This document shows positions 17,150 through 26,131 of a DNA stretch of 39,354 bases, piece by piece; position 1 is the first letter of the stretch, and each line of letters opens with the position of its first letter. A program made the translations under genes and the position numbers. A model generated the notes under the pieces. The model ran no database searches. It saw only the letters and a list, made by a program, of their open reading frames with translations, and was not told the origin of the DNA. The stretch is from an uncultured Lachnospiraceae bacterium (GTDB taxonomy: Bacteria > Bacillota > Clostridia > Lachnospirales > Lachnospiraceae), in contig CANTEG010000020.1 in the NCBI GenBank assembly GCA_947652735.1, positions 1 to 39,354 on the forward strand. The letters are read 5' to 3'.

Positions 17150-18874
17150 TCAGAGTGCCTCCTTTCCAAGCTGTATTTCTGCAATTTCCCGATAGAGCGG
17201 ACAGGTTTGTAAAAGTTCATGGTGTGTGCCCCGTCCGACAATCATACCGTCATCTACTACAAGAATACGGTCAGCATCTAAAATGGTACTGACGCGCTGT
17301 GCAACCATGATGACGGCGGCGTCCCCCATAGCGGCTTTCAGATTCTTACGCAGTGTCTGGTCGGTTTTCATATCCAAGGCGGAAAAGCTGTCGTCAAACA
17401 GATAGATTTCCGGCTTTTTCATAACTGCCCTGGCAATTGCCATACGCTGGCGTTGTCCGCCTGACAGATTGGTCCCACCCTGGGCAATTGCGTCGTGATA
17501 TCCATTTTGTTTTTTTATAATAAACTCCTCGGCACAGGCAATTTTTGCTGCCTCCTGCCAGTCCGATTCCAGTCCCGTGGCATTTCCGAAGTTTAGGTTA
17601 GAAGCGATGTCACCTGAAAACAGAACATTTTTCTGCGGCACATAGCCAATCAGGGAACGAAGCTCATCTACGGCATATTCCTTGGCATTGATACCGTCAA
17701 TGAAGACTTCGCCAAATAAAGGGTCATACAGGCGTGGGATGAGCTTCAGTATGCTTGACTTTCCACGGCCTGTACCACCAATGATTGCCGTAACTTCACC
17801 CGGATGTGTTTCAAAGCTGATATCTTTCAAAATAGGTTCTGGTGCACCAGGATACGCAAATGTTACATGACGGAATTCCACTGTGGAACGAAGTGGGCGG
17901 TCTTCTAAGGCAAGCCTGCCATCACGAATATCCGTTTCAGTCTCTAATATTTCCGCAATTCTGTTGGAACAGGCATATGCGGTAGGAAACATCATAATGA
18001 CAAGGGCAAGCATCATAACAGACATTAGTACCATACTGATATACTGGCTGTTTGCCACTAATGAACCGACCTCCATCGCACCTGTTTCAACATAATGTGC
18101 ACCAAGTCCTAGCACCATTGCCGTGGTTACGCCGAAGATTACATTAATTACAGGTAGCAAAAGACTTGTGATTCTGCCTGAAATCATTGCTGTTATGGCA
18201 TAATCCGTATTTGCTTCATTAAACCGTTCGCTCTCAGCCTTTTGTTTGTTAAAAGCACGGATGACACGTACGCCCTCTAAGGATTCAAGGAATAGCTGAT
18301 TGATTTTGTCAATCTTTTTTCGAAGCTTTACGGAATAGCGGGAAGCCAGCAAAATTACGATGCCGCATCCGATTAGCAATACAGGAATTGCAACGTTTAG
18401 CACTGAGCTTACCTGACCGCCAGTGGCCGATGAAAAGATTAGCCCTGCTACCGCCATCATAGGGGCAAGGATACCGATGCGTAGCAGCATGGTGAGGAAA
18501 TTCTGTACATTGGTAATATCTGATGTACTTCGAGTCACTAAACTGGCAGTACCGAACCGGTCAAGCTCAGCAGCAGAAAAGCTTTGCACCTTTTCAAAAA
18601 CCAGCCGCCGAAGTTCAGCTGCAAAATCTGTGGAAATACGGGAAGCAATCCGCACAGATAGAAAATTAACAATACAGGCAAGCACTGTAATGCCTGCCAT
18701 AACAGCAGCGAGCATCAGCACAATTCTGTTGGAGGACTCCGATACGCCGTTGTTAATCATTTGGGCAAGCAGTGAGGGAAGCATCATTTCCCCAACTGCC
18801 GCGGATAAAACAAGAACAGACAATAGTAAAATCTGTTTGCTTTTTAATTTAGCCTTTGAAAAAATTGTTTTCAT
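17150..18874 (-). CDS. ABC exporter half-transporter, subunit A (membrane plus ATPase, degenerate site)
   Basis: A 574-residue half-transporter: membrane domain, then ATPase with Walker [10 protein letters not shown], signature [15 protein letters not shown] and Walker [13 protein letters not shown]. Asp replaces the catalytic Glu after the Walker B Asp, the standard degenerate site of heterodimeric exporters. It is the first gene of the two-gene exporter operon and starts after AAAGGAG. The promoter carries a MerR-type operator and the regulator gene is divergent. Confidence 0.93.
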   Translation of the reverse strand: MKTIFSKAKLKSKQILLLSVLVLSAAVGEMMLPSLLAQMINNGVSESSNRIVLMLAAVMAGITVLACIVNFLSVRIASRISTDFAAELRRLVFEKVQSFSAAELDRFGTASLVTRSTSDITNVQNFLTMLLRIGILAPMMAVAGLIFSSATGGQVSSVLNVAIPVLLIGCGIVILLASRYSVKLRKKIDKINQLFLESLEGVRVIRAFNKQKAESERFNEANTDYAITAMISGRITSLLLPVINVIFGVTTAMVLGLGAHYVETGAMEVGSLVANSQYISMVLMSVMMLALVIMMFPTAYACSNRIAEILETETDIRDGRLALEDRPLRSTVEFRHVTFAYPGAPEPILKDISFETHPGEVTAIIGGTGRGKSSILKLIPRLYDPLFGEVFIDGINAKEYAVDELRSLIGYVPQKNVLFSGDIASNLNFGNATGLESDWQEAAKIACAEEFIIKKQNGYHDAIAQGGTNLSGGQRQRMAIARAVMKKPEIYLFDDSFSALDMKTDQTLRKNLKAAMGDAAVIMVAQRVSTILDADRILVVDDGMIVGRGTHHELLQTCPLYREIAEIQLGKEAL

Positions 18875-18910
18875 ATAAATTCTCCTTTCGTATTTTTTCA
18901 TGTAAGCAGG

Positions 18911-18965
18911 TTGATATTTTCTTGTATGTGTGTTATTGTAAACCGTACAGTAACTGTAAAGTCAA
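18911..18965. promoter_or_regulatory. Divergent promoter region with MerR-type 19-bp-spacer promoter and operator
   Basis: Minus strand, for the exporter: TTGACT (18965-18960), a 19-base spacer, TACAAT (18940-18935). The over-long spacer contains a perfect dyad TACAGTAACTGTA at 18946-18958. That is the signature of promoters that MerR-family activators untwist. Plus strand, for the regulator: TTGATA (18911-18916), 17 bases, TATTGT (18934-18939), whose -10 box overlaps the exporter -10 box. A bound MerR protein should repress its own gene while switching on the exporter. Confidence 0.85.
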
Positions 18966-18975
18966 GAGGTTGATG

Positions 18976-19797
18976 ATGAAAAATAAAAAATTTATATATA
19001 CTACGGGACAGTTTGCAAAGCTCAACGGAATTAATAAACGCACGTTGCATTATTACGATGAGATAGGTTTGTTTTCTCCTGAATTTAAGGGAGAAAACGG
19101 ATACCGTTATTACACATGCTTTCAGATGGTGCAATTGGAGCTTATCATTGCATTCCGAAAAATGGGATTATCCATTGAAGAAATTCTTCGCTATCAGCAG
19201 AAACCTTCGGATGATTCCTTTTCGGAGTTAATTGTAGAAAAGAAGCAGCTAATCGATAAATCAATACAGGAGCTTTTGAACACAAAATCTTTTTTAGAAC
19301 AAAAGTCAGCTAAGCTCTCCTTAAGTCTTACGGCGGAACACGGAAAGATAGAAGCTATTACACTTCCTGAGCAGCGCATTATGCTCAGCAACCCTATTAC
19401 AGGAGCTTATGATGACAATGATTTTGCAGTTGCAGGAGATTTTTCCCTGCGGTTGAAATCCGCGTTTGGTCTCTATGATAATTTTGGGAGCCGTATTCTT
19501 GCCAAACGTATTATGGACAAAGATTATTATCATTATGAATGTTTTTTTGCCTATAGTATGCAGAATAGGGAGTTATATGATGAAGTAATACCTGCCGGTA
19601 CTTATCTGCGGACGTTTTGTGTCGGAGGATGGGAGAAACTGGGGGAGGTATACCGCATGGTATGCGATTTTGCAGAGAAAAACAATCTGGAGCTGATAGG
19701 GTATGCTTACGAGGAAGGGTTGAATGAAATGTCTCTCCAAAACCGTGATAATTATGTCACAATGATTACTATTGGTTATAGGTTGGCTTCGAATTGA
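18976..19797 (+). CDS. MerR-family regulator (BmrR/BltR-type) of the divergent ABC exporter
   Basis: A 273-residue regulator. The N-terminal MerR winged helix reads [25 protein letters not shown], continuing [10 protein letters not shown] and [13 protein letters not shown] coiled-coil linker spans about 85-120 ([18 protein letters not shown]), then a C-terminal effector-binding domain resembling BmrR/GyrI folds ([14 protein letters not shown]). Two adjacent ATGs exist, 18973 and 18976; the second has the better distance to AGAGG. Ligand binding, probably of a lipophilic compound, should activate the 19-bp-spacer promoter of the exporter. The ligand is unknown. Confidence 0.9.
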   Translation: MKNKKFIYTTGQFAKLNGINKRTLHYYDEIGLFSPEFKGENGYRYYTCFQMVQLELIIAFRKMGLSIEEILRYQQKPSDDSFSELIVEKKQLIDKSIQELLNTKSFLEQKSAKLSLSLTAEHGKIEAITLPEQRIMLSNPITGAYDDNDFAVAGDFSLRLKSAFGLYDNFGSRILAKRIMDKDYYHYECFFAYSMQNRELYDEVIPAGTYLRTFCVGGWEKLGEVYRMVCDFAEKNNLELIGYAYEEGLNEMSLQNRDNYVTMITIGYRLASN

Positions 19798-19842
19798 ATT
19801 TTACATCGTCTTATTGATGAATGGTAGATAATGTTCTTTTAC

Positions 19843-19894
19843 TTGACAACTTTTCTTGTCATCTATATAATAACGATGACAAGAAAAGTTGTCA
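19843..19894 (+). promoter_or_regulatory. Consensus promoter embedded in a 20-bp perfect inverted repeat
   Basis: TTGACA (19843-19848), 17 bases, TATAAT (19866-19871) is a full consensus sigma-A promoter. A perfect 20-bp inverted repeat (19844-19863 with 19875-19894) spans it, with the -10 box in the 11-base spacer. The strongest promoter in the window is therefore covered by a symmetric operator, most simply for the XRE protein encoded just downstream. Confidence 0.85.
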
Positions 19895-19935
19895 TTTTCA
19901 ATTGCTTTATTAGTATGACAAAAGCGGAGGTGCGT

Positions 19936-20145
19936 ATGCCGTTAAATAACAAGTTAAAGGAATATCGGGCGAAGCTTGGGGTAAACCAACAGCAGATGGG
20001 TGCACTGGTTGATACGTCAAGGCAGACAATCAGCCAGATAGAGCGTGGGGATTATTCGCCATCCGTCACACTTGCCTTAAAGATTGCAAAGGTATGTAAC
20101 GCGTCTGTTGAGGATATATTTCAATATGAGGAGGATGAAAAATGA
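19936..20145 (+). CDS. Small XRE-family transcriptional regulator
   Basis: A 69-residue Cro/CI-type helix-turn-helix protein. The helix-turn-helix reads QQQMGALVDTSRQTISQIE, followed by the usual GDYSPSV and the tail of the YozG/YgzD kind (ASVEDIFQY). Start chosen after GCGGAGG. It overlaps the next gene by 4 bases (ATGA), the standard arrangement of XRE plus DUF3169-type membrane-protein pairs. It probably represses its own consensus promoter through the 20-bp inverted repeat. Confidence 0.92.
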   Translation: MPLNNKLKEYRAKLGVNQQQMGALVDTSRQTISQIERGDYSPSVTLALKIAKVCNASVEDIFQYEEDEK

Positions 20146-20969
20146 AACAGGAACAGTCAGATACACAAAAGACAATAAGTGAGTATGAGGAAAAGAACAG
20201 GCAGGAAGATAAAAAGTCATTCAAGCCTTTTATAATTATTATGGTGATATGCTTTGTTGTAGGAATCGGGGCAGGAAAGACGACACATATTATCGAAGAT
20301 AATTTGGAAGCAATCAGGGCAGCCGTAGAGCAGGCTGAGGTTGTGCTGGCATATGTCCTGCCGTCAATCTTTTTATTTATTAATATAGCAGAGTTTGCTC
20401 TCGTGTTAGGAATTGTGAAAAGACAGGAGAAACGGTTGAAGGAGTGGGATGGAGAGGATGAAGAAATTCTTGATGATATTGAAAGAAAGTTGGATTTTCC
20501 ATTAAACGTTACAAATGCAGTACAAATATTGGGATTGTTTCTTTTTGCCGCTTGTATCCATATTGATATATCTGTGGAGTTGCCCAAGCTCCATGAGAAT
20601 ATAATTTTTTGGGTTATCATAATAGATTTGATGGCAAGTCTTATTATATGTACTATGTTTCAGAAGAGAATGGTCAATCTCGTCAAGGTTATGAATCCGG
20701 AAAAGAACGGAAGCATATTTGATGTGGATTTTAATAAAAAATGGGAAGAAAGCTGTGATGAGGCACAAAAGATGGTCATGTACAGGTCATCCTACAAGGC
20801 ATTTCGTGTGTCAAACATGATGTGCTGCCTACTGTGGGTGATAGGAATTGTGACGGACTTTGCATTTCATACAGGGCTGTTTCCGATAGCTATTGTACTG
20901 CTGATATGGCTGGTCCAGCTGCTTGTTTATTCCAAGGAGTCAACAAGGCTTGAACGAGGCGGAAAGTAA
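20142..20969 (+). CDS. DUF3169-like membrane protein
   Basis: A 275-residue integral membrane protein with about six hydrophobic segments: FIIIMVICFVVGIGAG, VVLAYVLPSIFLFINIAEFA, then pairs near 125-180 and 220-262. A charged cytoplasmic stretch (KRQEKRLKEWDGEDEEIL) lies between segments. It resembles DUF3169 proteins, which are regularly encoded after a small XRE regulator in Firmicutes. The function is unknown; immunity to or sensing of membrane-active peptides has been the usual guess for such pairs. Translation is coupled to the regulator. Confidence 0.75.
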   Translation: MKQEQSDTQKTISEYEEKNRQEDKKSFKPFIIIMVICFVVGIGAGKTTHIIEDNLEAIRAAVEQAEVVLAYVLPSIFLFINIAEFALVLGIVKRQEKRLKEWDGEDEEILDDIERKLDFPLNVTNAVQILGLFLFAACIHIDISVELPKLHENIIFWVIIIDLMASLIICTMFQKRMVNLVKVMNPEKNGSIFDVDFNKKWEESCDEAQKMVMYRSSYKAFRVSNMMCCLLWVIGIVTDFAFHTGLFPIAIVLLIWLVQLLVYSKESTRLERGGK

Positions 20970-21087
20970 AAGCCGTAAAGAACACAGGCACGGCAATTGA
21001 TTGGGTTCAGTTTGGTTTGATGTAATTAAACACTTACAAAATGTAAAAAAAAAAACCCATTATGTAAAAAATATTTGACATTTGCTA

Positions 21088-21185
21088 TTGACACACGAGT
21101 AGGATGGTAGTATTATGTTCTCACAGTAAGAGACGCAAAAATATAGAGCTGAGCAATGCAAGTGGAAAAATAGCACTGCTCATAG
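21088..21185 (+). promoter_or_regulatory. Promoter and hairpin leader of the second XRE/membrane module
   Basis: TTGACA (21088-21093), 17 bases, TATTAT (21111-21116). About 30 bases on, TGAGCA and TGCTCA pair around an inner AGTG/CACT, giving a leader hairpin at about 21151-21183 without a T-run. A second TTGACA lies at 21075-21080. The rest of the 249-base gap (20970-21218) shows a poly-A run near 21047 and nothing else I can name. Confidence 0.6.
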
Positions 21186-21218
21186 CTACAAATTTTGCTT
21201 GAAAGAGGTGTGGGACAT

Positions 21219-21752
21219 ATGAGTGACTATTCAACAGGTTTTTTCGTCGGGCTTCTCTTTGCGTGGATTGTCATATTTATCAATGCAGCTTACAGGAGTA
21301 GGAAACACGGGGAAAGAAACGATGATTACGATGAGCGGCAGATGCTTGTCAGGTACAGGGCATATCAGTATTGCTTTTTTTTAATGATAGTATTTCTTGC
21401 ATGTACCTGTCTGGTGGAAAGCGTTCTGGATAAGCATATCATAGATACCGATGCGGTAGCCATCATCGGTATTTGTTTAAGCGTTGGAGTACATGTATGC
21501 TATTGTATATGGAATGAGGGGTATTTCCTCCCCTTAAATAATAACCGCAAGTCATTTTTTATACTGACGGTGGCAACCGCAATACTTTTTATTTCATTTT
21601 CCATACAGTCTGTTCAGCAGGGAACGATAATTGTGGATGGTGTGCTTACGGGAAATTGTATGGAACTTGCGTGTGCAGTTTTGTTTACTACAGTATGTAT
21701 CGTATTTTTAATCAAGCGTATTGTGGATAAGAAAGAGGATGAGCAGCAATGA
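21219..21752 (+). CDS. Hypothetical membrane protein paired with an XRE regulator
   Basis: A 177-residue protein with a membrane segment at the N-terminus (GFFVGLLFAWIVIFINAAY), a short acidic cytoplasmic stretch (DDYDERQMLVRYRAYQY), and about four further hydrophobic segments. The DERQ stretch followed by hydrophobic helices recurs in small membrane proteins linked to XRE regulators. Start chosen at ATG 21219, with AAGAGGTG before it, over a TTG at 21195. It overlaps the next gene by 4 bases. No enzymatic motif is visible. Confidence 0.7.
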   Translation: MSDYSTGFFVGLLFAWIVIFINAAYRSRKHGERNDDYDERQMLVRYRAYQYCFFLMIVFLACTCLVESVLDKHIIDTDAVAIIGICLSVGVHVCYCIWNEGYFLPLNNNRKSFFILTVATAILFISFSIQSVQQGTIIVDGVLTGNCMELACAVLFTTVCIVFLIKRIVDKKEDEQQ

Positions 21753-21940
21753 AGAATTTAAGGTTAAAATCTGCAAGGGCTGCTCTGGATATGTCACAGC
21801 AGGATTTGGCAAACAGGGTAAACGTTTCGAGGCAGACGATTAATGCCATTGAAAAGGGTGATTACAATCCGACGATTAAGCTTTGTATTGCTATTTGCAG
21901 GGAGTTGGATAAAACATTGGATGAGTTGTTTTGGGAGTAA
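21749..21940 (+). CDS. Small XRE-family regulator (YgzD-like)
   Basis: A 63-residue Cro/CI-type helix-turn-helix protein. QQDLANRVNVSRQTINAIE is the DNA-binding unit, followed by GDYNPTIKLC and the typical tail LDKTLDELFWE. It starts inside the stop of the preceding membrane-protein gene (ATGA), so both are translated together. The order (membrane protein first) is reversed relative to the first module at 19936-20969. A 50-base gap separates it from the NatA-type ATPase, so it may control that operon. Confidence 0.92.
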   Translation: MKNLRLKSARAALDMSQQDLANRVNVSRQTINAIEKGDYNPTIKLCIAICRELDKTLDELFWE

Positions 21941-21990
21941 TGTAAAATATATAAATTACATTTTATATAAGCAAGTGAAAGGAGAAAGCG

Positions 21991-22977
21991 ATGGAACTTA
22001 AGCTTACAAACATTAAGAAAAGCTTTGAGGACAAAGAAATTTTGCATGGCATAGGATTTTCCGTACAAAGCGGCAGGGCACTTGGACTGTTGGGAAGAAA
22101 TGGTGCAGGAAAAACAACTACCATAAGAATTATTATGGATGTTTTCAGGGCAAACGAGGGAGAGATAACACTGGATGGAGAAAAATTTGTGCCGAAGAGC
22201 AGCCAGATTGGATATCTCCCGGAGGAGAGAGGTCTTTATCCGAAAAAGACGGTTACGGAGCAGATGGTATACCTTGCCATGCTGAGAGGAAAAAACAAAA
22301 AAGAAGCGTTGGAGAGTACAAAGAAATGGCTGAAGAAGCTTGATGTCATAGAATATGAAACTAGAAAGCTGGATACGCTCTCAAAGGGAAATCAGCAGAA
22401 GGTGCAGCTTGCAGCCACCCTTGTCGGGGAGCCGCAGATTGTTATTCTTGATGAGCCGTTCAGTGGTCTTGACCCTGTCAATGCGCAAATACTTAAGGAT
22501 GTCATCAGGGAGCTGATTGCGGAGGGCAGAATCGTAATTTTCTCAAGCCACCAGATGAGCTATGTTGAGGAATTTTGTGAGGATATTGTGATTATTGACC
22601 ACGGTGATGTTGTACTTTCGGGCAATCTTGATGAGATAAAAACGGAGTACGGAAAGGGCAGAAGAATTGTATGTGCAAACAATCTTACACTGAATGAGCT
22701 GAAAGGCATATGTGAGAACAGGCTGTCAGATAAGGTGACTGTACATGATGTCAATAAGCACTATGTCATATTAAATATTAAAGACGGTGTGAACCAGTGG
22801 CAGATTTTGGATGCATTCAGGGAAAATAACGTGGACATTAAAACCTTTGGCGCTTATGAGCCTGCATTGAACGATATATTTGTTGCAAGAGTAGGCGAGG
22901 AGGAAGCCGAGGACGAAAACGAAAATAAAGACGAGGAACAGCCGAAGAAAAAGGGTCTGTTCGGACGGAAAAACTAG
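21991..22977 (+). CDS. ABC transporter ATP-binding protein, NatA/YhaQ type
   Basis: A 328-residue ATPase. Walker A reads GRNGAGKTT, the signature is the diverged LSKGNQQKVQ, and Walker B is IVILDEPFSGLDP, with the H-loop in SSHQM. The C-terminal third is an extension typical of NatA, ending in an acidic/lysine-rich tail (EEEAEDENENKDEEQPKKKG). Together with the next gene it makes an exporter like NatAB of Bacillus, which extrudes sodium or toxic compounds. The RBS is AAAGGAG. Confidence 0.9.
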   Translation: MELKLTNIKKSFEDKEILHGIGFSVQSGRALGLLGRNGAGKTTTIRIIMDVFRANEGEITLDGEKFVPKSSQIGYLPEERGLYPKKTVTEQMVYLAMLRGKNKKEALESTKKWLKKLDVIEYETRKLDTLSKGNQQKVQLAATLVGEPQIVILDEPFSGLDPVNAQILKDVIRELIAEGRIVIFSSHQMSYVEEFCEDIVIIDHGDVVLSGNLDEIKTEYGKGRRIVCANNLTLNELKGICENRLSDKVTVHDVNKHYVILNIKDGVNQWQILDAFRENNVDIKTFGAYEPALNDIFVARVGEEEAEDENENKDEEQPKKKGLFGRKN

Positions 22978-22995
22978 GAGAGGAGGTATACGGAC

Positions 22996-24258
22996 ATGAA
23001 AAGTTTTGGAACAATATTAAAATTTGAGTTGGCAAATTATTTTAAAAGTAAATCTTATATCATATCAACGCTGCTGATTTGTCTTGTATGTGCGGTCATT
23101 ATGTTTGTACCGAGATTTATCAATACAGATAAATCTTCCAAAAATGACAAGGAAGTTTCAGGTTCGGCAGACAATGAAGAAAACAAAGATGGAAAAGATG
23201 ACGAAGTGACATACATGGCACTTTATGATGCGGGTGGAATTGTTGACATGGAGCTCCTGAAAGGATATTTCGGAGAGACAGAGTTTAAAATCTGCGACAG
23301 CGAGGATGCCGTAAAATCACTGGTTGCAAGTGAGGAAGCAGAGGCAGGATATGTTGTTAAGGCATATGATGACTACGATTATTATGTATTTAACCGCGGC
23401 ATGTTTGACGAAAACACGGAAATATTTACGGAAGTCATGGAAATGTCTGCAAAAAAGAAATACTGTGAGGTAAATAACCTTGATAAGGACGAGTTCCTTG
23501 CACTTGAATATCTGCAGGTAAATGTAAACGAAAATGTACTTGGAAAGGACAGTGTATCAAATTACTTCTACTGCTATATTCTTATCATTTTAGTATTTAT
23601 GATAATCGTAATGTATGGAACAACAATCGCAACGGGGGTAACAAATGAAAAGAGTAACCGTTCCATAGAGATACTTGTTACAAGTACATCATCAACGGCA
23701 CTTTTGTTCGGTAAGGTTTTTGCGGGTGCAATAGCAACCGTATTCCAGGTGGGTCTGATAGGCGGCAGTCTTCTTGGCTCCTACCAGGTAAATAAGTCAT
23801 ACTGGTCATTTGATATCGGACAATTCCTGAATATACCTTCGAATGTTGTTATTGCGTTTGCAATATTCGGAATTGGCGGCTTCCTGTTCTATGCATTTAT
23901 GTACGGAGCACTTGGAGCACTTGTTTCTAAGATTGAGGATTTGAACAAATCCGCAGGAACAGCACAGATGCTTGTTATGATTGTCTATTTTATAACGCTG
24001 ATACAGCTTTCTAACATAGATGGTGTGGCAATGAAAGTATGTTCCTTCCTGCCGTTTTCCTCATACAGTGCAATGTTTGCACGAGTGGCTATGGGAAATG
24101 TTGCAACATGGGAGGTAGTCTTGTCGGCTGTTATACTTTATGCATCCGTGGTTGTCATGGGTATCATCGGAGGAAAAATCTTCAGGGCGTCCACTCTTAG
24201 ATATGGTAATCCGATTAAGCTTACAACAGCTTTAAAGGGTCTGAAAAAGAGCGAGTAA
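22996..24258 (+). CDS. ABC transporter permease, NatB/YhaP type
   Basis: A 420-residue permease of the ABC-2 type. One N-terminal membrane segment (IISTLLICLVCAVIMFV) is followed by an external domain of about 150 residues with a Lys/Asp/Glu-rich start. The remaining five or so membrane segments lie in the C-terminal half (ILIILVFMIIVMYGTTIAT, IVYFITLIQL). NEKSNRSIEILVTS is the conserved ABC-2 stretch. It starts 18 bases after the ATPase with GGAGAGGAGG. The substrate is not deducible beyond the family's sodium/toxin efflux. Confidence 0.9.
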   Translation: MKSFGTILKFELANYFKSKSYIISTLLICLVCAVIMFVPRFINTDKSSKNDKEVSGSADNEENKDGKDDEVTYMALYDAGGIVDMELLKGYFGETEFKICDSEDAVKSLVASEEAEAGYVVKAYDDYDYYVFNRGMFDENTEIFTEVMEMSAKKKYCEVNNLDKDEFLALEYLQVNVNENVLGKDSVSNYFYCYILIILVFMIIVMYGTTIATGVTNEKSNRSIEILVTSTSSTALLFGKVFAGAIATVFQVGLIGGSLLGSYQVNKSYWSFDIGQFLNIPSNVVIAFAIFGIGGFLFYAFMYGALGALVSKIEDLNKSAGTAQMLVMIVYFITLIQLSNIDGVAMKVCSFLPFSSYSAMFARVAMGNVATWEVVLSAVILYASVVVMGIIGGKIFRASTLRYGNPIKLTTALKGLKKSE

Positions 24259-24278
24259 AAATTCTCTTATATAATAAA

Positions 24279-24316
24279 AGGTGCTTTCGTATGTTGCATA
24301 CGGAAGCACCTTTTTT
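24279..24316. terminator. Rho-independent terminator between NatB-like and SDR genes
   Basis: A 15-bp stem, left arm 24279-24293 and right arm 24297-24311, with one G-T pair and a 3-base loop, is followed by six T. The SDR gene converges and its stop codon lies at the end of this T-run, so both transcripts probably share the hairpin. Confidence 0.88.
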
Positions 24317-25109
24317 ATATCCATCCACCGTCAAATTTTACAACCTCGCCAGTAAAGTAAGGTGGCATATCAAGAATACCCTTTATAAATGCAGCAGCTT
24401 CTTCGGGAGCTGCCATTTTTCCGTAAGGGATTTCCTCAGCAAGCTGTGCCTTTTCTTCTGGTGTCAGATGGCTGTTCATTTTTGTGTCGACCGCTCCAAG
24501 GGCAATTGCATTTACGGAAATATTACTTGGTGCAAGCTCCTTGGCAAGTGCTTTGGAAAAGCTGTTGACTGCACCCTTTGCAGCCGAGTACGCAACCTCA
24601 CAGGAGGCACCCGCAAGCCCCCATACGGATGAAATATTTATGATTTTACCGGCTTTTACGTGTACCATATGAGGAACAACGCAGTGGCAGGTGTTATATA
24701 TGGAGGTGAGATTGGTTGACATAATATTAGTCCACAATTCAGGTGTCACATCGGTTAAAAGTCCTATATGAGAGATACCTGCGATATTTACAAGGGCATC
24801 TATGCCGCCTGCCTCTTTAAAAACAGTGTCAACCATATTGGAGACAAAATTGTAATCGCCTACATCACCAATAAATTTACGGCATACACATTTTTTACTT
24901 TGTTGCAGCGTATCTTGTATCTGTTGTTCTTGATAAGGTGTGTTGTTTTCTGTTTTAGTTTTATCTGTCATAATGTCTGCTTCAAGCTCTGACAGCTTTT
25001 CGGAATTTTTATATCCGCATATTGCAATGTAGTCATAGTTTGTGGAGACACATTTTGCAAGGGCACCACCGATTTCGCCAGATGCTCCGGTTATAATAAT
25101 TGATTTCAT
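24315..25109 (-). CDS. SDR-family oxidoreductase (FabG-like) with an insertion
   Basis: A 264-residue short-chain dehydrogenase/reductase. The NAD(P) motif TGASGEIG is at 7-14, NIAG at 108-111, and the catalytic set is Ser161 (NISSVWG), Tyr174 and Lys178 (AYSAAKG). The C-terminus EVVKFDGGWI is classic. An extra polar stretch of about 30 residues (about 45-76) separates the second strand from the DVGD loop, where most FabG proteins have a short turn. Start at 25109 with GAGG before it; an ATG further upstream has no RBS. The likely reaction is a ketone/alcohol interconversion; whether it serves fatty-acid synthesis is unclear without other fab genes. Confidence 0.88.
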   Translation of the reverse strand: MKSIIITGASGEIGGALAKCVSTNYDYIAICGYKNSEKLSELEADIMTDKTKTENNTPYQEQQIQDTLQQSKKCVCRKFIGDVGDYNFVSNMVDTVFKEAGGIDALVNIAGISHIGLLTDVTPELWTNIMSTNLTSIYNTCHCVVPHMVHVKAGKIINISSVWGLAGASCEVAYSAAKGAVNSFSKALAKELAPSNISVNAIALGAVDTKMNSHLTPEEKAQLAEEIPYGKMAAPEEAAAFIKGILDMPPYFTGEVVKFDGGWI

Positions 25110-25122
25110 GTTATACCTCATT

Positions 25123-25138
25123 ATTTTTATATAAAAAT
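25123..25138. promoter_or_regulatory. 16-bp AT-rich palindrome upstream of the SDR gene
   Basis: A perfect palindrome, ATTTTTATATAAAAAT, lies 14 bases upstream of the SDR start. It could be an operator or simply AT-rich promoter DNA. Confidence 0.2.
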
Positions 25139-25168
25139 TCATTATTTATATATACGATTCTTTGGAAA

Positions 25169-25209
25169 CCTGCTAAGATATGAACTGCAGTGCCAAAGGC
25201 ACTTTGTTC
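25169..25209 (-). repeat. Dispersed hairpin repeat, short copy
   Basis: These 41 bases match the reverse complement of 30450-30490 at 37 positions. The core is the hairpin AGTGCC-AAA-GGCACT. This copy lacks the two further hairpins present in the other copy. It lies between an oppositely oriented gene pair, as expected for an intergenic repeat family. Confidence 0.7.
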
Positions 25210-25274
25210 TTCAATATCCCTTACATGATATATATAATCAAAAATACTGTCAAGCATAGGATTCGTAATGCAAT

Positions 25275-25300
25275 AAATATTATAGTATGCTATAATATTT
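25275..25300. repeat. 11-bp perfect inverted repeat
   Basis: Left arm 25275-25285 and right arm 25290-25300 are perfect complements around TATG. No T-run follows, so it is not a standard terminator. It may be an operator or a hairpin upstream of the next gene. The remainder of the gap to 25383 holds no promoter I can support. Confidence 0.35.
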
Positions 25301-25383
25301 CAAGATGTATTATACAAAATTAGTTGTGAGTAAAGCTCTATATTTAGCGTGTGTTTTATCCGGTTGAAAAAAGGAGGCATTAC

Positions 25384-25968
25384 ATGAAGAATATTCAAAT
25401 TTATTATCCAAAAAAATATGATGGTGAGGGCTATACAAAGGTAAAAGACAATATATATAAAACTGTACAGATTTATGAGGAAAATGATACGTCGCTTTCT
25501 CTGAAAGGTATAACTGATGAAGCTTTATTGGAGAAGCTTCGCAGCATGGCTGAATGGAAGCAGGGGGAACGTGAAATTGAGCGTGATGCGGGAACGCTTA
25601 TCATTTGGTATGATGGAAAAAAATATTATAAATATCCGGATGATGAAGAAACCATATATGAAAACCTGCATAATGCGTCGGGAGAAGCCATATATGTGAC
25701 ATCCTTTATGTTTGAGCAGGAACCGGAATTTGGCGAGAACGAGCCGTTCGTCACTGATATATCCCAATATCCGCTGGAAGATATATTAGACGAGTTTTTT
25801 TGCTATGTTACTGATTTTTATGAGGATGAAAACGCAGATGATAAGGTTTATTCTTATGTGGAATTTGCCAGTGAGGACATTTCGGATATAGAAAAGTTGT
25901 TATCCATAGTCGGAAAGCATGTTTATAATAAGGAAGAAGGGGAATACATAAAGCTGGTTATTGAGTAG
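25384..25968 (+). CDS. Acidic hypothetical protein
   Basis: A 194-residue, strongly acidic, soluble protein with no signal peptide or membrane segment. The ATG at 25384 follows a perfect AAGGAGG. Aromatic-acidic patches recur (YYKYPDDEETIYENL, VTDFYEDENADDKVYSYVEF). I do not recognise the family. It stands alone, with its own RBS, between the SDR gene on the other strand and a LytR_C protein. Confidence 0.65.
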   Translation: MKNIQIYYPKKYDGEGYTKVKDNIYKTVQIYEENDTSLSLKGITDEALLEKLRSMAEWKQGEREIERDAGTLIIWYDGKKYYKYPDDEETIYENLHNASGEAIYVTSFMFEQEPEFGENEPFVTDISQYPLEDILDEFFCYVTDFYEDENADDKVYSYVEFASEDISDIEKLLSIVGKHVYNKEEGEYIKLVIE

Positions 25969-26067
25969 AATGTTATTTTTCGTGAAATTGTAAATTTAAA
26001 ATTACGCTTGATTTATGCCTGCAAATTGTGAATGCGTCTTGTGAACAGTAAATGTTAGGGAAAAAGG

Positions 26068-26096
26068 TTGAAAATATAATTTGTATTTGTTATACT
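26068..26096 (+). promoter_or_regulatory. Promoter of the LytR_C-domain gene
   Basis: TTGAAA (26068-26073), 17 bases, TATACT (26091-26096), with the start codon 36 bases beyond. Good match to sigma-A consensus. Confidence 0.65.
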
Positions 26097-26131
26097 GTCA
26101 AAAGTGACAAGGAGATAGTTTGGAGGTTCAT

